Source: Neocallimastix lanati (nom. inval.) (lineage: Eukaryota; Neocallimastigomycota; Neocallimastigomycetes; Neocallimastigales; Neocallimastigaceae). Taken from it: DNA of 64,000 bases. A program made the position numbers and the translations under genes. How positions within the stretch are numbered: the stretch's first letter is position 1; every line of letters begins with the position of its first letter. Shown piece by piece: positions 37,451 to 50,372 of the stretch. Location: positions 10,001-74,000 of the forward strand of contig JACVTC010000257.1 of assembly GCA_016946835.1 (NCBI GenBank), read 5' to 3'. The notes beneath the pieces are model-generated. The model searched no databases and was not told the origin of the DNA. It saw only the letters and a list, made by a program, of their open reading frames with translations.

Positions 37451-38870
37451 AAATATTACAAAAAGGGAATAAATAGCCATGGTTACGCAGGAGGACTTAG
37501 TAGAAGAAACAATAAAATAAGTGGGAAATGAAAAATTATTAAATATCAGTGATATAATTGATAATTATTAGGTATAACCTTATTTCTGTCTATGGATTAT
37601 TGCAAAATTCGCCAAAGAACCAAAAGAAGCATTTATCCAGTTCCTAGGATTAGTGCGGTGTTTGAGTCAATGAAAGGAGCTGTGGTATTCTAAAAGTTTG
37701 ATCTGAAATCCTCATATAATCTTGTTATAATACGAGAAGGTGATGAATACAAGATAGAATTCAACACCAAGTTTGGGCACTTCGAGATTTTAGGTATGCA
37801 ATTTGTGTTAATTAGTGCGCATGCAGTGTTTCCAAGCTTTGTGAATGATATCTTCTGCGATGATATTGGGAAGTACTGCCAAGTTTACTCGGATGACATA
37901 GTTTATTGCATATTGTGTTGAAAAGTTTATAAGCCTGGGAAAAAGATTGCATAGTTGATGTCCTCTCAAGAGTAGAAACTGAGAATAGAGAAGGTAAGGA
38001 CTTTTATAAATATAACATTTTGAAACCGGAAAAGATGGTAGGATTCAACGATATAGATGATAAAACTAGCTAAATGAATTTAACAACTAACTTTGAAGAT
38101 GATATTAAGTAGACCTACCGACAAAACGAAATGGCTCAAGAAATATTTAAAAATTAGGAAGAATGCTAATAAAATAATTATAATAAGAAATTTTGATAAA
38201 AAGGTGAATATATCCGTAAGAAAGGAAAACTCTGAACAAATTTAAGTACCCATATTGTTTAGAAAGATAATTGTACAATTAATTAAACTTCAACTCGGAA
38301 TATGCAGGTCAATCAAGTATCGATAAAATATCAGATCTAGTATCAAAAAGCTTTTTATAGCCAAAAATCCGAAAAAATATTTCTGTTTACATGAAATCCT
38401 GTAGAACTTGCGTTACTAACTAATTTGATTGACATAAAGAATATGGTACACCAGTGAGAGTCTCAATTGCAGATTTGTTCTGGCAAAAATTTCAACTTGG
38501 CTTTATAATAAATTAGACAGTAAAAAGAAAAGTAAAAATTGATACAGGATATATATAGGAAACGAAAAGAGCAAGTTGCATTTTGGTATACTTTGATAAA
38601 TTAACCAAGTTGACTCACCTGAAAGGATTAAAGTTTTACCAAATGAATAATAAGATTGCTGATTCATTCCTAAAGGAAATATACAGATTTTATGGATTCC
38701 TTAATGTTGTGAAAACAGATCGTGGAACCCAATTTACAAGACAGGTATTGAAAAAACTACTAGAGTTCTTTGGAACACATTGTAAAAGAAATATCAAAAT
38801 AGATTACAATAACAACAAGACAAGAATTTTTTTTATTAAAATTTTTTTTGTTAAAAATATTTTTTCTTAA
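37451..38870 (+). mobile_element. Ty3/gypsy fossil D (reverse transcriptase to integrase core)
   Basis: The order is Pol N-part, reverse transcriptase (about 37.66-37.92 kb, FDLKSSYN and VYSDDIV-like), RNase H remnants, and an integrase core (about 38.58-38.82 kb, KTDRGTQFTRQVLKKLLEFF-like). It is related to fossil A, which shares the IREGDEYK and FNTKFG motifs. Broken in many places; old. The downstream part is replaced by AT-rich DNA. Confidence 0.75.
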
Positions 38871-39089
38871 TAAAATATATTTATTAATTGTTATTAACAA
38901 TTACATCAAAAAAAATGTGAAAAGTATATTCTTTTTAAAATTTTCATAAATAAAATAATAAATTATTTTATTTAAATTACATATATTTTAATATAAAACT
39001 ATTCTAATGAATTTTATTAAATAATAAATTTATAAATTATAGCCAAATTTAAATAAATATAATTATTAATTAAACTAAATACTAACCCA

Positions 39090-39720
39090 TAAAGGAAGCA
39101 AAAACGATAGATACTCTTGCGTACAACTTAGGAAGTCTTAAGCACATTTTAGAGATTGCTCAGACTAGATATCTTGTCTACATGGATTAAAGTAGTATTG
39201 AAAACTACAAGTTATTAAATAAAGTATGGCTAAAAAAGCTAGAGAATTATAATGATTCATTTTTTATAAGATAGCTACTATAAAGTACGGACCATTCAAG
39301 GTCATAAGTGTGGAAGAAGAATTATCGACTAGATATTAGCCGATCACAATTCCCTAATATGTATCTAATATTTCATGTAAGTGTACTAGAGCCTTATTAA
39401 AAATTACCAAGACCTTAGTACCAGCTCCTACTGGTAACAAAGTAATTATTCATATTCTAAGTTCAAGAAAACAACTATGGATAAACTACCAGTTTCCTAT
39501 GAGGATAAAAAAGTTTAGTGAGTACTGTCGTAATTGATGAAAATCCACACTATCTAGAGTTGCTAGAGGATTACTAAGATTTTATTTATAGCCAGTTTAA
39601 TACTAATGTCGTTAACCATTAGTGCATTAGTAGCTTGCTTAGTCGGAAAGGCCTTATAATAGATATATTGTATAATGTTACTTATTTAAAGATATCATTG
39701 TGGTAATGCAATGTATCTTA
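39090..39720 (+). mobile_element. Ty3/gypsy fossil E (end of Pol)
   Basis: Similarity to the C-terminal tail of chromovirus integrase (a VSVLEPY-like motif). It ends in a signature also found at the end of fossil G (GTCGTTAACCATTA near 39.61 kb and 47.61 kb), so E and G are the same family. It is probably the far part of D after an interposed AT block. Broken; old. Confidence 0.6.
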
Positions 39721-40235
39721 AAACTATTATCAATTTCAAATAATCAAACGAATTCCTCTTCGTTTAATTTTGTATGATAAATGTACAACTATTTTAATAT
39801 ATATTTATTAATTTTTACACATATTTAAATTGATTTTATATATTTCATAATATAATTTTTATATGTTTATATAAACTCATAATGTATCAACTAATTAAAT
39901 ATTTTCTTTGATATAAATATAACATATATTTGCATAATTAACGCAATAGAATTACTATTAACGTAAATTATATTAATAAGCTAATTTTATTTTTAAATAA
40001 CGACAAATTATTAAATATTAAATTATAAATACTTAGTGTAAGTTCGGTCTTCTATTAATGGATAGAGTAATAATGTTGTGTTATATTCTTAAATTTCAAA
40101 TTAATATCATTAATTAATAGAATAATAAATTCTTTTTTTGGTATAACTAGGATAGAGACATGTTAGATTATCTTAGTATATTATTATTTATTATTCATTA
40201 TTGTAGTTTATATAAAACATACTTTTTCATTTTAT
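39721..40235. other. AT-rich spacer
   Basis: A short inverted repeat (AAACGAA and TTCGTTT near 39750) follows fossil E and could be part of its lost LTR. Nothing else seen. Confidence 0.4.
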
Positions 40236-40315
40236 TGTAATGAAACATACTAGTCTAGTGGTTAATTTTTGGAGTTCAGTACTTTGATATCACCGGCCCG
40301 ACTCCATCTATTACA
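40236..40315 (+). repeat. tRNA-like SINE head or dead tRNA
   Basis: An A-box-like TAGTCTAGTGGTTA and a clear B-box-like GGCCCGACTCC lie about 30 bases apart. The ends TGTAATG and TATTACA can pair like an acceptor stem. The A box sits about seven bases too far in, so this is a relic or SINE head rather than a working tRNA gene. Confidence 0.5.
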
Positions 40316-40589
40316 GTTTTTGTTCATAAAATATATTATTTAGTTAAATTTTATTTTAAATTATTCCACCAATTAAAATATTAGATTTATTATAAAAATT
40401 ACTAATATTGAATTAGTGTAATAAATATGAAGTTTTATTAAAAATTAAATATTAAATAAATAAATAATTTACTAAATATAAATAATTTATATAATAGTAT
40501 TTTAATATTTATGTGTTTTTCAATTTTTTATTTTTTATTTAATTAATATTAATGCATCAACTGAATTATTAATGTACTAAATTACATAT

Positions 40590-40985
40590 ATATGGAAATC
40601 AATAAAAATATAATAAAATAGTTGCAAATTAAACGTACAAAACTAAATTAAGATTTTATTTGATTAATTAGAAATTGCTAAATATTTCAAGATACATTAC
40701 GTTACATGGATGATATTATTAGATAGTCATTGTATAACAATGTATCTATTACACATGAGTAGTATGATTAATTATATTTACTATAAAACTATCTAAAACT
40801 AAATTTAGTTCTATATAGATATTAATAAAAATATAATAAAATAGTTATACTTTTAATGACGAAATTAATCTAAGATTATATTTGATTATCTGGAAATTTT
40901 TGCTGTGGCAAGATATTTTAAGCTATAATTATGAAATAATTAAATAATCATCGTTTAACCATCTATCTGCTACACTTAATTTTGA
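40590..40985 (+). repeat. Two diverged tandem copies, about 223-bp period
   Basis: AATAAAAATATAATAAAATAGTT occurs at 40601 and 40824, and alignable sequence follows both (TATTTGATTA, AAGATA, TCTATT-TACAC). A third weak match may lie near 41290-41395. No coding content. Confidence 0.55.
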
Positions 40986-41754
40986 AATAAAATTTCAATT
41001 TAAAGCCAAAAAAAATTTTTTATATTATTTGTGGCTTATCTAATAAATATTTTTAATTTTTACCTTAGAAATATATAAATATAAATTTATTAAATTATTT
41101 ATTTTAATATATTTCAGTATAAAATATTCTTATTAATAGAATGTACATTAATTTTAGTGTTAGTGAGTTACAATTTGAGATATAAAAATTATTATTTATG
41201 TATTTATTTTTATGATTAGATAATTATTAATACCTGTTACTAATTAACGACTTACAAAATTATCTAAGAAAAAATTAATAAAATATAAAAATTAATAATA
41301 AAATTAATGTACAAATTGTGTACGAAAATTAAACAATGATATCATTTAAACATTAAAGAGATCTGTGGTTTTAAGATAAATTACGTACATGAGTATATTT
41401 ATTCGTAGCCTTCATTTTACCAGGTTCCTTTTTACAAGCTTTAGACTTTGTTTCATGTTCTTTCTCCAGTATTTGAATAGTAAACGAATTTTAAAATTAA
41501 AATTATTCTTGAATAATAAAAATTAAAATTTAAATTGTAAATTTCTTTTAAATGCGTAAAATAAATTATATATAATAATAACATTTATATAATAATAATG
41601 ATAAAATATATTTAATATGTTAATATTGATATGTAATAGACTAATCTTTAATTATTGCAATTAATTATTTTATATAAGTTTATTTTAAAATTCGATTTTA
41701 AACTATTTAATATAAATATTAATGTTAAAAGAATAAAATTATGCGTAGTCTTTA

Positions 41755-41842
41755 TAGCCATTACCCCGCATTCTTAAACACTTCTGCACCTCCCGAGGAT
41801 TTGTGTGATCCTCGCGTTATAAGCGATTTAATTACTTTTATT
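41755..41842 (-). repeat. tRNA-Ile-like SINE relic
   Basis: On the minus strand, CGCTTATAACGCGAGGATCAC resembles the anticodon arm and variable region of a tRNA-Ile(UAU)-like sequence. It is followed by AAATCCTCGGGAGGTGC, where the B box has lost its G/C bases to A/T. A non-tRNA tail continues to about 41755. It abuts the end of fossil F. Confidence 0.5.
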
Positions 41843-43390
41843 AAATTCCTTTAAAGGTTCAGAACAATTAAGGTTTTCTTCAGGATTCCAAGATGCTTCA
41901 GAAATTGGATAGCTTTTCCAATAGATGAAGTATTGTGTTTTTCCATAATATTTATATAATATTTGATCCACTTTATATTTTTTTAATTATTAATATTAAC
42001 AAGTGGTTTATTTTGGTTTCTTCCAAAATGATATTTAGAATATTTCTTGAATTCGGATTTGTATATTACAGAATGTATTCTAATATTTTTTTTGGTAAAT
42101 CAAGTTTATAAGATATTGAAGAAATTTTGATCATTACATTAAATAAACCAATCTTTATTCGTTTAAGCTTTTATTACAGTTTCTAATTATAACATACTAT
42201 TGATTCAGACTCCATCATTATTTTTATATTCAGGTTGTTCCATATGATGATTACTAGTGTATTTTTCTTGTTTATTTATTTTCAATTAAATGTAATTTTT
42301 TAATTCATTTATAAATTTTGTTATATTGTTATCAATTTCTTCAGCTCTTGGGACTTCTACATTTGTAGGGATTTTGGGAAAATATCTAGTATTAAAACCA
42401 TAATTTGGAAGAAAGACGAATAATTGGTAAATTCTTGTAAAAATTTCTTGTACATAAATTCTCCTACGTGGAGAAAAAAATTATTCCAATTTTGACCTTT
42501 GAAATTTTTGTAACATTATAGATATTGTCCATTAACGAAGTTCATTCAACTCTGTCAAACATTTGATTTGAGTATAAAATGTAGAAGAAAATTTTAAAAA
42601 GATATTAACTCCTTTACAGACAGCTACTTAAAATTGTGAAACAAATTGAGAGCATCTATTGGTGATATTCTCTTATATAGAGACTCATAATTTTCTTCTC
42701 AATATTGGTACGACTAAAGTAACAGAAAATATAATTGAAGAATTCAGAAATAGTATCAGAACCATAATGAACATTTGGGAAGAGGGTCAAGTAATACGTT
42801 TTGGTTAAGCGATAAGTAACAACAAAAACATTAGTGAAACCATTAGATTTAGATAAGTAATATAGTCCATTGAATTAGAGATCCAAGGACTTTTGAGGAT
42901 GCCTAGAGATTAAAAAATTCGTATAGTTTGTGTCTGGAAGGTTTGGTACTGAATAAATATCGCAGGAATAAACATTATCTTTTCATTAATCCAGTAATTT
43001 ACTTCAGTCTTACTGAGTATTTTGAGTAGTTTAATTGTTAGGAAAAATTATATCTTCAATGAATTTTTTAATATTAGTTTATAGGTCTCTAGATTAAGTT
43101 ACGTGCGTTGAATCACGGAAGTCTAATATCCATTGAGATAAACTGTTTCGGGAATTAAGATTATTGTAATCTTTTGTGGGCTTGGATGTTATAGAATTTA
43201 GCATCATATCATTTTCAAAAGTTCATTTATTGTGAATGTGATGTATAGGAATCTATTAATAAAGAATCTTTGAATAAAATTTAGTTACCTGTCTTGTGTT
43301 CTTTGTATTTTTTGTTTTTTATTTTTAAATTATCTTGATTTTAATTTTTCTTGTTCTAGAGGTTTCTCCATAGAAATTTAAATATTTTAT
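41843..43390 (-). mobile_element. Ty3/gypsy fossil F (integrase plus chromodomain)
   Basis: The minus strand shows an integrase core (about 42.65-42.95 kb, SNGFTNVFVV and RLTKTYYLTLFP-like) and, at its far end, a chromodomain (about 41.85-41.97 kb: KVDQILYKYYGK, then YWKSYP, WNPEENL). That places it among the chromoviruses. Many interruptions; old. Reverse transcriptase is not recognised upstream, so it is truncated. Confidence 0.75.
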
Positions 43391-44640
43391 AATGTTTATA
43401 AATTATTATATAAGTTATTTTTATTTATTTTTCTTAAAAAAATTAAAAAATTTAATTAATATTTAAGATTTGATGATAACTTGAAACAGGTAAGAATTGA
43501 GATTTTTAATCCGTCAAACACAAAATTTGTAATAAATAACTTTTACTAATAATGATATAACTTGTTTTATAAAATTGTATTTCCTGAGTTGATTGATATA
43601 AATCTTATCAATCTTAATTTACATATTTAAATAAAAATAAGTAAATGTTAAATAATTAATATAATAAAAATTTAATATATTTTCTCTTTACAAAATAATA
43701 ATTATTTTCTTTATAACATTTTATTTATTTTATTTCAAATTTATTAATATATATAATAACATATTTATACTAAAAAATTAATAAATATTTATTTTTTTTT
43801 ACTTTTTTATTTTGTCAAAATTCTAATAATATTAATAATAATAATAATGATAAAATAATAAAAAAATATCAAAAATTTTATTTTTATATATATATTCATT
43901 TTTCTATTATTATTAATTTTTTTTGGATTCATATAGTTTTAATATTAAAATCTTCAATCATTACTTTAAGAATTGATAATATAAAATAAAATTATAATAT
44001 TATTAAAAATATTAAAAAATTTAATATTTATATTTATAAAATAATAAAATTTTAGCATTCGAATTAATTATATTTAGAATATTCAGAAAATTAATGAATA
44101 ATTTACGATATTATTCAGTTATAGATATAACTCTTAATATTATGTGATAATTTTATATTTTCTAATTTAGAAATATATAAGAAAATAATAATATTTTAAA
44201 TTACGAAAACAAAACTAACAATCTTTCTCTTTTTAAAATAATTTAATAAATTTATAATACGTTTTAATTTGATTTTTACTTATTTTACTATTAATTAAGA
44301 AAAAATTTAATAATATTTAATTTTAATACTAATATTAGTATCAACAATTCTAATAAATATGATATAATAGCCTTATTACCAATAGTTATAATGATAAAAA
44401 TAAATAAAACAATAATACTAGTACTAATATTAATAATAAAAAATTTTAACGATAATTATATTATATATTACATATTGTATTTATAAATAAAATAAGTAAT
44501 ATTTCGGAAGGGTATTTTTTTAATATTTTTATTAATAAATATTAAGAATAAATAATAAAATCAAAACTATTTTATTATTACATTTATTTTTCTTTTATTT
44601 TTATTTTTCTTTTTCTTTTTCTTATTATTAAACACATATA
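43391..44640. other. AT-rich spacer
   Basis: No gene or named repeat recognised; short ATA/TAT trinucleotide stretches (for example near 43830 and 44400). Confidence 0.5.
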
Positions 44641-44643
44641 AAA

Positions 44644-45070
44644 ATGGAGATATTAACTAATGATTATAATACTATTATTAATGAAGCATTTAATTTAGCA
44701 GGATGATATTTCAATAATAGTTATATTTTAAATATTAATAAGTCTAATATCATGATAAATTAAATAAATAAAATATGAATTAAACATCATATAAAAAAAA
44801 TTACAAAATTAACCATTAATAATACTTTTATGGCTGTTAAAAAACAAATCAAATTATTCTAATAAATGTATTCTAGCTCATGCTTATTATTATATATATT
44901 TACGTTTAGAAGGTAAATTACTATTTTCTGAACATGTAAAAACGTTTTCTTCCAAATACAGGTCATTACCAATACTGTGTCCTTAGGAAATGAATTTATT
45001 AATCAAACTAAACTCAAATGAATCCAAATAACTGTGCTAAATGACCTATAGAAATTAAAATTAACAAGCA
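44644..45070 (+). pseudogene. Decayed gene, possibly GINS subunit Psf1-like
   Basis: Starting from the ATG at 44644 (MEILTNDYNTIINEAFNLAG), the readable segments are that N-terminal helix, then in another frame NKCILAHAYYYIYLRLEG, then LPILCP and EMNLLIKLNSNES. Several stops and at least one shift separate them. The NKCILAHAYY block recalls the conserved RNKRCLLAY motif of Psf1 (a subunit of the GINS complex of the replicative helicase), and the EM-L-N block sits at about the right distance. The similarity is short and my recognition is weak. A duplicated, dead copy of a replication gene is the best guess. Confidence 0.25.
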
Positions 45071-45252
45071 GTAAATTCTTATATTTTATTTTTTAAGGAA
45101 TTTCTTTGTTATTTTGTGTATGTATTTTAATTATTCAGTATATTTCTCTTGATAAAAAAATAAATTACTATATGACCTCTCATTATATTGAAGTCAATAA
45201 ATACAGAGAAAATCTTTAGCCAAATATTTATTTCAAAATGTCATTAAAACCA

Positions 45253-45382
45253 ATTATTACTATTACTATTACTATTACTATTACTATTACTATTACTATT
45301 ACTATTACTATTACTATTACTATTACTATTACTATTACTATTACTATTACTATTACTATTACTATTACTATTACTATTACTA
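45253..45382 (+). repeat. (TTACTA)n hexanucleotide array, about 21 copies
   Basis: Near-perfect six-base tandem repeat about 130 bp long, followed by degenerate TTATTAT. Confidence 0.97.
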
Positions 45383-45949
45383 CTTATCTTATTATTATTT
45401 ATATTTAATTTATTTGAATAATTAGAAATATTTTATTTATAATAATAAAAACTTAAATTTATATCAAATTATAATAAAAGGTACAATTTCAGAATATGAT
45501 TAATTTAATAATTTTTAAAAATAATTACAATAGATAAATTTAAAATATCTAACAATAATATTGAAGTATTCAATATATTAATAGATAAAAGATAATTTAG
45601 CCACAATCTAGGAAACCTCAAATATATCCTAAGGAGCTCCAAAAAAAAATACCTCAACAATAGGCAAAAGCCTAACATTTAGCAACAATGGGTACAGATC
45701 ACTGAACTAAGTATGACTGTATAAATTAAAAAATATTACATATTACTATTTTATAATTTGTCTACTAATAATTTTTAATCATTTAAAGTAATAAAAGCTG
45801 ATGAAATAAAAAAAAAAAACTCTAAACTAGATATTAGCCTATATTTTAAAAAATGGAGAGTTGATAAATTACTTACATATAGACATTAATCTTATCTTTC
45901 TAAGCCAGTTTTATTTTGATCTATTTAATAATTATTGCAAATTAAAATG

Positions 45950-47690
45950 AATGCATTAAAGAATACATTAAAGAAAATATTAGTCAAAGATTTAAAAGGA
46001 AATCCGGATTACCTTTGATGCTTTCTTTTTATTTGTAAAAAAACAAGAAATAACACAGACTTTGCTTTGATTATCGGCGGTTAAATCCTTTAACTATTAG
46101 AAATGGCTAACCTCTAATAAGAATTAATTACTTGATTAACGTCTCAAAAAGATCCAAATTGCTTTTAAGATTAAATCTGAAAACAGACAACAATATTGTT
46201 AGAGTAAAAAAGTCCATCAACGTTAAATACAATGTAGACTCTTCATATCAAAATTTGATTTAAGTATCTCATACAGGCCCTGAAACTAAAAGTGAAAAGT
46301 AGGACACCTAATCAAGAATATCAGATTATTATGAAAAATATTTGCCCATAAAACATGTTATTCCTTATGATAAAATAATATAATATGCTGTATTTCCAAC
46401 GTTAATGTTGATAAATTGATAAATTGATAAATATACAGAGAAAAGTGATATTCCGTATTCAAGATGTGAGTAAACTAAATCAAAATCGAAATAAATCAAA
46501 AGCTCATTTCTTCGTATTATTTATTATGTTTTACAATTTCTTATGATGAATAATAGTTTATCTCTTCTTTGAACAAAGATACTACTATAATGAATCAAAG
46601 AATTTTGCAAAAGGAAAGTTTAATATAAACTAAAATAGTACTGGTTACATTTTGTTGTGATGGATAAACTAACTGTATCCAAACATTTGATTAACTAAAT
46701 CAAAACTGCTAAAATGTTTCTAAAGTATAAATTTATATTTCACTGATAATTAAAATAATAATAATAGATCAAAGAACACAATTCACAAGTCAATTATGAA
46801 AAGAATTGTTAGAGTTCTATGGAACTGAAGTCAATGTGAATGTATCAGGTCATCACCAAGCCTTAGGCCAAGTGGTAAAATATTTAAGATGCTTTAATGA
46901 TATTTAGGAAAATGAAAATTATAGGAAATTATAGGAATTACTTATTTTTAGTAAAGCTTCACAATAACAATTTTATTTATATATATACCAAAAAATATCC
47001 ATTCCACACTCTATATTATTTCAAAGTTAACAAATCACATAATTTAGAAAATTTAGTATATTCATTAGGAAAAACAAAACTGATCGATAATTTAACAGAC
47101 AATCTAAGAAAGCTCAATATCCATGAGATTTCATAGACAAAATAACTAGAAAATATGGATAAAATCGGCAAATATAATTTCCCTATAAACAGATTGTTGG
47201 ACAAAGTATAATTAAAGAAATCAGAGAATTTAAATTTACCAATATTTAATAAGTTATCTTCCTCAAAGTTAGTACCTTTCAAAATGATTAGTATTGATGT
47301 ATAGAGGAACTGCATGCTGGTCATTACTCGCTCTCTATTTTTCTAAATGTGCCTAGTGTTCCATATTAGTGTACTTAAACTATACTATAAGTTATCAGAA
47401 TTTTAATAGCAATTCACAAAAAGACCAGAATCATAATCCATTTTTAGGATTTAGGAAACAACAAAAAAAATATCAATATCAGTACTTACTTTCCAATAAA
47501 AACAATATACAAGAGGGCCTAAATTTCCAAATAATTAATGAAATTCCCTACTATTTAGATTTATTAGAGGATTACCAATTTTTAGTTATAAGCACTTCAT
47601 TAATAACGTCGTTAACCATTAATAGCGTACTCCTTTGGAAGGGCATTGTTATAGTTACATAATAAATTGATGGCTATTCAATGATAATCT
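45950..47690 (+). mobile_element. Ty3/gypsy fossil G (reverse transcriptase, integrase, Pol tail)
   Basis: The order is reverse transcriptase (about 46.0-46.3 kb, RNGYPLIRINYLINV-like), integrase core (about 46.65-46.87 kb, GHHQALGQVVKYL-like) and a C-terminal tail to about 47.66 kb, ending in the signature shared with fossil E. A patch at 45.59-45.75 kb may be an earlier part of the same copy. Broken in many places, but its last third keeps longer open stretches than the other fossils, so it may be the youngest of the Ty3 group here. Confidence 0.7.
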
Positions 47691-49211
47691 CATGATTACA
47701 TAATATATCTCTAAAGAGCAAGTAATTTTATAGCTAACTAAATAAATCTTTATTTAATTTTTATACAATAGTTGTAAATATTTTAAATTATATTTCATTT
47801 TTATTTAATATTAATATAAAATGTATATATATTTCGAATTATAGGTTTTATAATTTTAAATATTATATATAATAAAGAATATTATAATTAATAAATATCA
47901 TGTTATTTGTAAAATAAAATAAATGTTTTAAATTCTTATTTATTTTCATTTTGATTATATATTTTACAACAATCATTAAATTTTTTTAATTTTTTATTAG
48001 ATTTAGTAAATAATTTTTAAAATTAAGTATTATTTGAAAAAATAAGTTTTATATAAAAAATATAATTATTAGATAAAATTATTAAATATAAATAATAAGA
48101 AATTAAATTAAAAAAAATATTATGATTTTAAAAAATATAAAAAAAATTAATTTTTACTTCTTTTTTAAAATTTTATCTAATTTGTATTATTTATTCATTT
48201 AATTATATTATGTTTTTCTACTTATATTATATAGTATTAAATAGAAATATGCAATTTACATGATAATAAAGCAAAAAATTTCCAAATAACATTATATATA
48301 AAATAATTAATAATATAATTTGAACAATTAATAAAAAATTAAGTTAATAATATATCAAAATTTATATTAATATTTTTTACATTAATATTAGCTAAAAAAA
48401 TAAATTATAATTAAATTATTTAATATATTACTATAAAGTATTATATTAATGTGATAATTATAATGTCATATTATTTCTAAAATGAATTATATTTATTATT
48501 AAAATAACATTATAATTGTCAATAATAATAATATATAATATGATAAAGTAATATATATTATATTGTAAATATTATATACAATTTATATAATAATTAAATT
48601 AATGGAATAACAAATGACTAATTAACTAATATATTTATTTCATTATATAAATTATGAAATTTCTTGGGTTTGGCCGTTTTATTTTCATACAATAGAAATA
48701 ATTATTTTTCTTTAAATTTCTAATTCTTTTTACTACTAATATTTAAAAAAATAAGATTTTAAATTAAATAATAATTTTAGTTAATAGTTTTCAGCCATTT
48801 AATTATTTTTATAATTTAAATAATATATAAATATCTTTAAAATATAAATATTTAAATATAAATTATTTAATATAAAAGTTTTATTGTTTATTATAAAAAA
48901 TTAATAAAGTTTTTTTTATTAAATTTAAAGTTTTAATTAAAATATTTTTTATTCTTTATATTTTTTACATAATTAAAAATTCATTTAATAATAATTATAT
49001 TATAAAAAAAAATTTTAATCTTATTATAAAAATAAAATGTAAAAATTTATAATTAATCAAAATTAACATATCATAAAAAATAATCTATTTAGTCAAAATT
49101 TATAATTATATATATTTAAATATTTTAATTTTACATAATAAAATTATACATAAAATAAATTCTTACGAAATAACAATTTAGTTTTGATAAAATTTTTTAA
49201 AAATAAAAAAA
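47691..49211. other. AT-rich spacer
   Basis: No feature recognised; contains the upstream region of the 49-kb gene. Confidence 0.55.
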
Positions 49212-50372
49212 ATGCAAAACTTAGATATTATTACTGAAAATCAAAAATTAGTTTTAGAAATACTGGAATTGAATAACTTTAATAAATTAAAAGATTTTAT
49301 TAGTTTTATAGAAATTCCTATTTATTTTTTAAATAATACTAATTTTGATTTACTTATTACGGCATTATTCCTAAATTGCTCTCTAAAAATTGTAAAATTA
49401 ATCTATAATAATTGTAATTATAATACTTTAAATTATGTAATTAATTATTCGTACCATTTATATGAAAAGACCAACATCAAAAACAAAGAAAATATAAATG
49501 ATATAGATAATTCAAAAGAATTAATAAATATTAATAATTGTATCAAATCACCACTTTTAGTATCATTGGAGAATTCAGATTTTCAAATCGTTGAATTTTT
49601 AATAAAAAATGGTGCAGATATTTTTTATAAAATTAATAATAAATATATTTTAGAGATATTAAGAGAAGAAGAATTATTAACAACGAAAAAATTAAATTTT
49701 TTATTAAAAAATGGATTTTCTCTAAAAAAATTTGATATTGAACGTCTCAGTAACTTTGAATTTAAGTATATCAAAATGTGTTTAGAAAATTATGTATTTG
49801 ATACAAACTTTATTAAAAATCTTCTTAATTTATACATGAATGGAAAATGTATTTCTAAAAGAAATTTTAATCATATAATTAATGCTGAAAAAAATAAAAT
49901 AGTAATTCCAAGAAATTTTTATTTAGAATATTTGGACAAAAAAGATTATAGAAAAGTGGAATATTTTTATAAATATTACGATACAGTAAATTCCAATTCA
50001 TTTGAAGATTTTATTCTTCTTTATTTAAATTATTTTGATAGGCATTTTAATAAAAAACCTTTTTACGATTTTTTCAATTTCATTATAAACAATGATAGCA
50101 TATTACCATTTAGTAAAGAATATGCTATTGAAGAAATTGAAATCATAATTCAAAATAAAAAATTAAAGATGGTTCAATTAATTAAAAATAACAATACTTT
50201 AAAATTAGAAGCATTTTTAATAAAGAATAATTACATTCTTAATAATTTATATTCTAGCAAAAATGAAATTTTGAATTTAATAAATGATTATAACGCTTCA
50301 TCATCTGTTGTTTATCTTCTTCAAAAGAATTTTTTAAATCAAAATTCTGATGAGGATACAATAAATTTATAA
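49212..50372 (+). CDS. Ankyrin-repeat-like protein, intact, 386 aa
   Basis: An uninterrupted single-exon gene; the ATG is preceded by an A-rich leader. Ankyrin helices occur at residues about 45-70 (FDLLITALFLNCSLKIVKLI) and 112-142 (SPLLVSLENSDFQIVEFLI, then KNGADI). An insertion rich in Asn/Lys (about 86-110) lies between them, and a third helical pair at about 143-165 includes LNFLLKNGFS. The C-terminal half (about 180-386) is a separate helical domain with YLDKKDYRKVEYFYKYY and FILLYLNYFDRHFNKK. That half is what survives in the dead copy at 8700-9328, and its YL-KKDY start is echoed in the C-terminal domain of the 25.9-kb protein. There is no signal peptide or membrane segment. Function unknown; probably protein-binding. 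Confidence 0.85.
   Translation: MQNLDIITENQKLVLEILELNNFNKLKDFISFIEIPIYFLNNTNFDLLITALFLNCSLKIVKLIYNNCNYNTLNYVINYSYHLYEKTNIKNKENINDIDNSKELININNCIKSPLLVSLENSDFQIVEFLIKNGADIFYKINNKYILEILREEELLTTKKLNFLLKNGFSLKKFDIERLSNFEFKYIKMCLENYVFDTNFIKNLLNLYMNGKCISKRNFNHIINAEKNKIVIPRNFYLEYLDKKDYRKVEYFYKYYDTVNSNSFEDFILLYLNYFDRHFNKKPFYDFFNFIINNDSILPFSKEYAIEEIEIIIQNKKLKMVQLIKNNNTLKLEAFLIKNNYILNNLYSSKNEILNLINDYNASSSVVYLLQKNFLNQNSDEDTINL

Noticed and set aside
47016-47324. 102-residue minus-strand frame
   Set aside because: Antisense to the Pol tail of fossil G.
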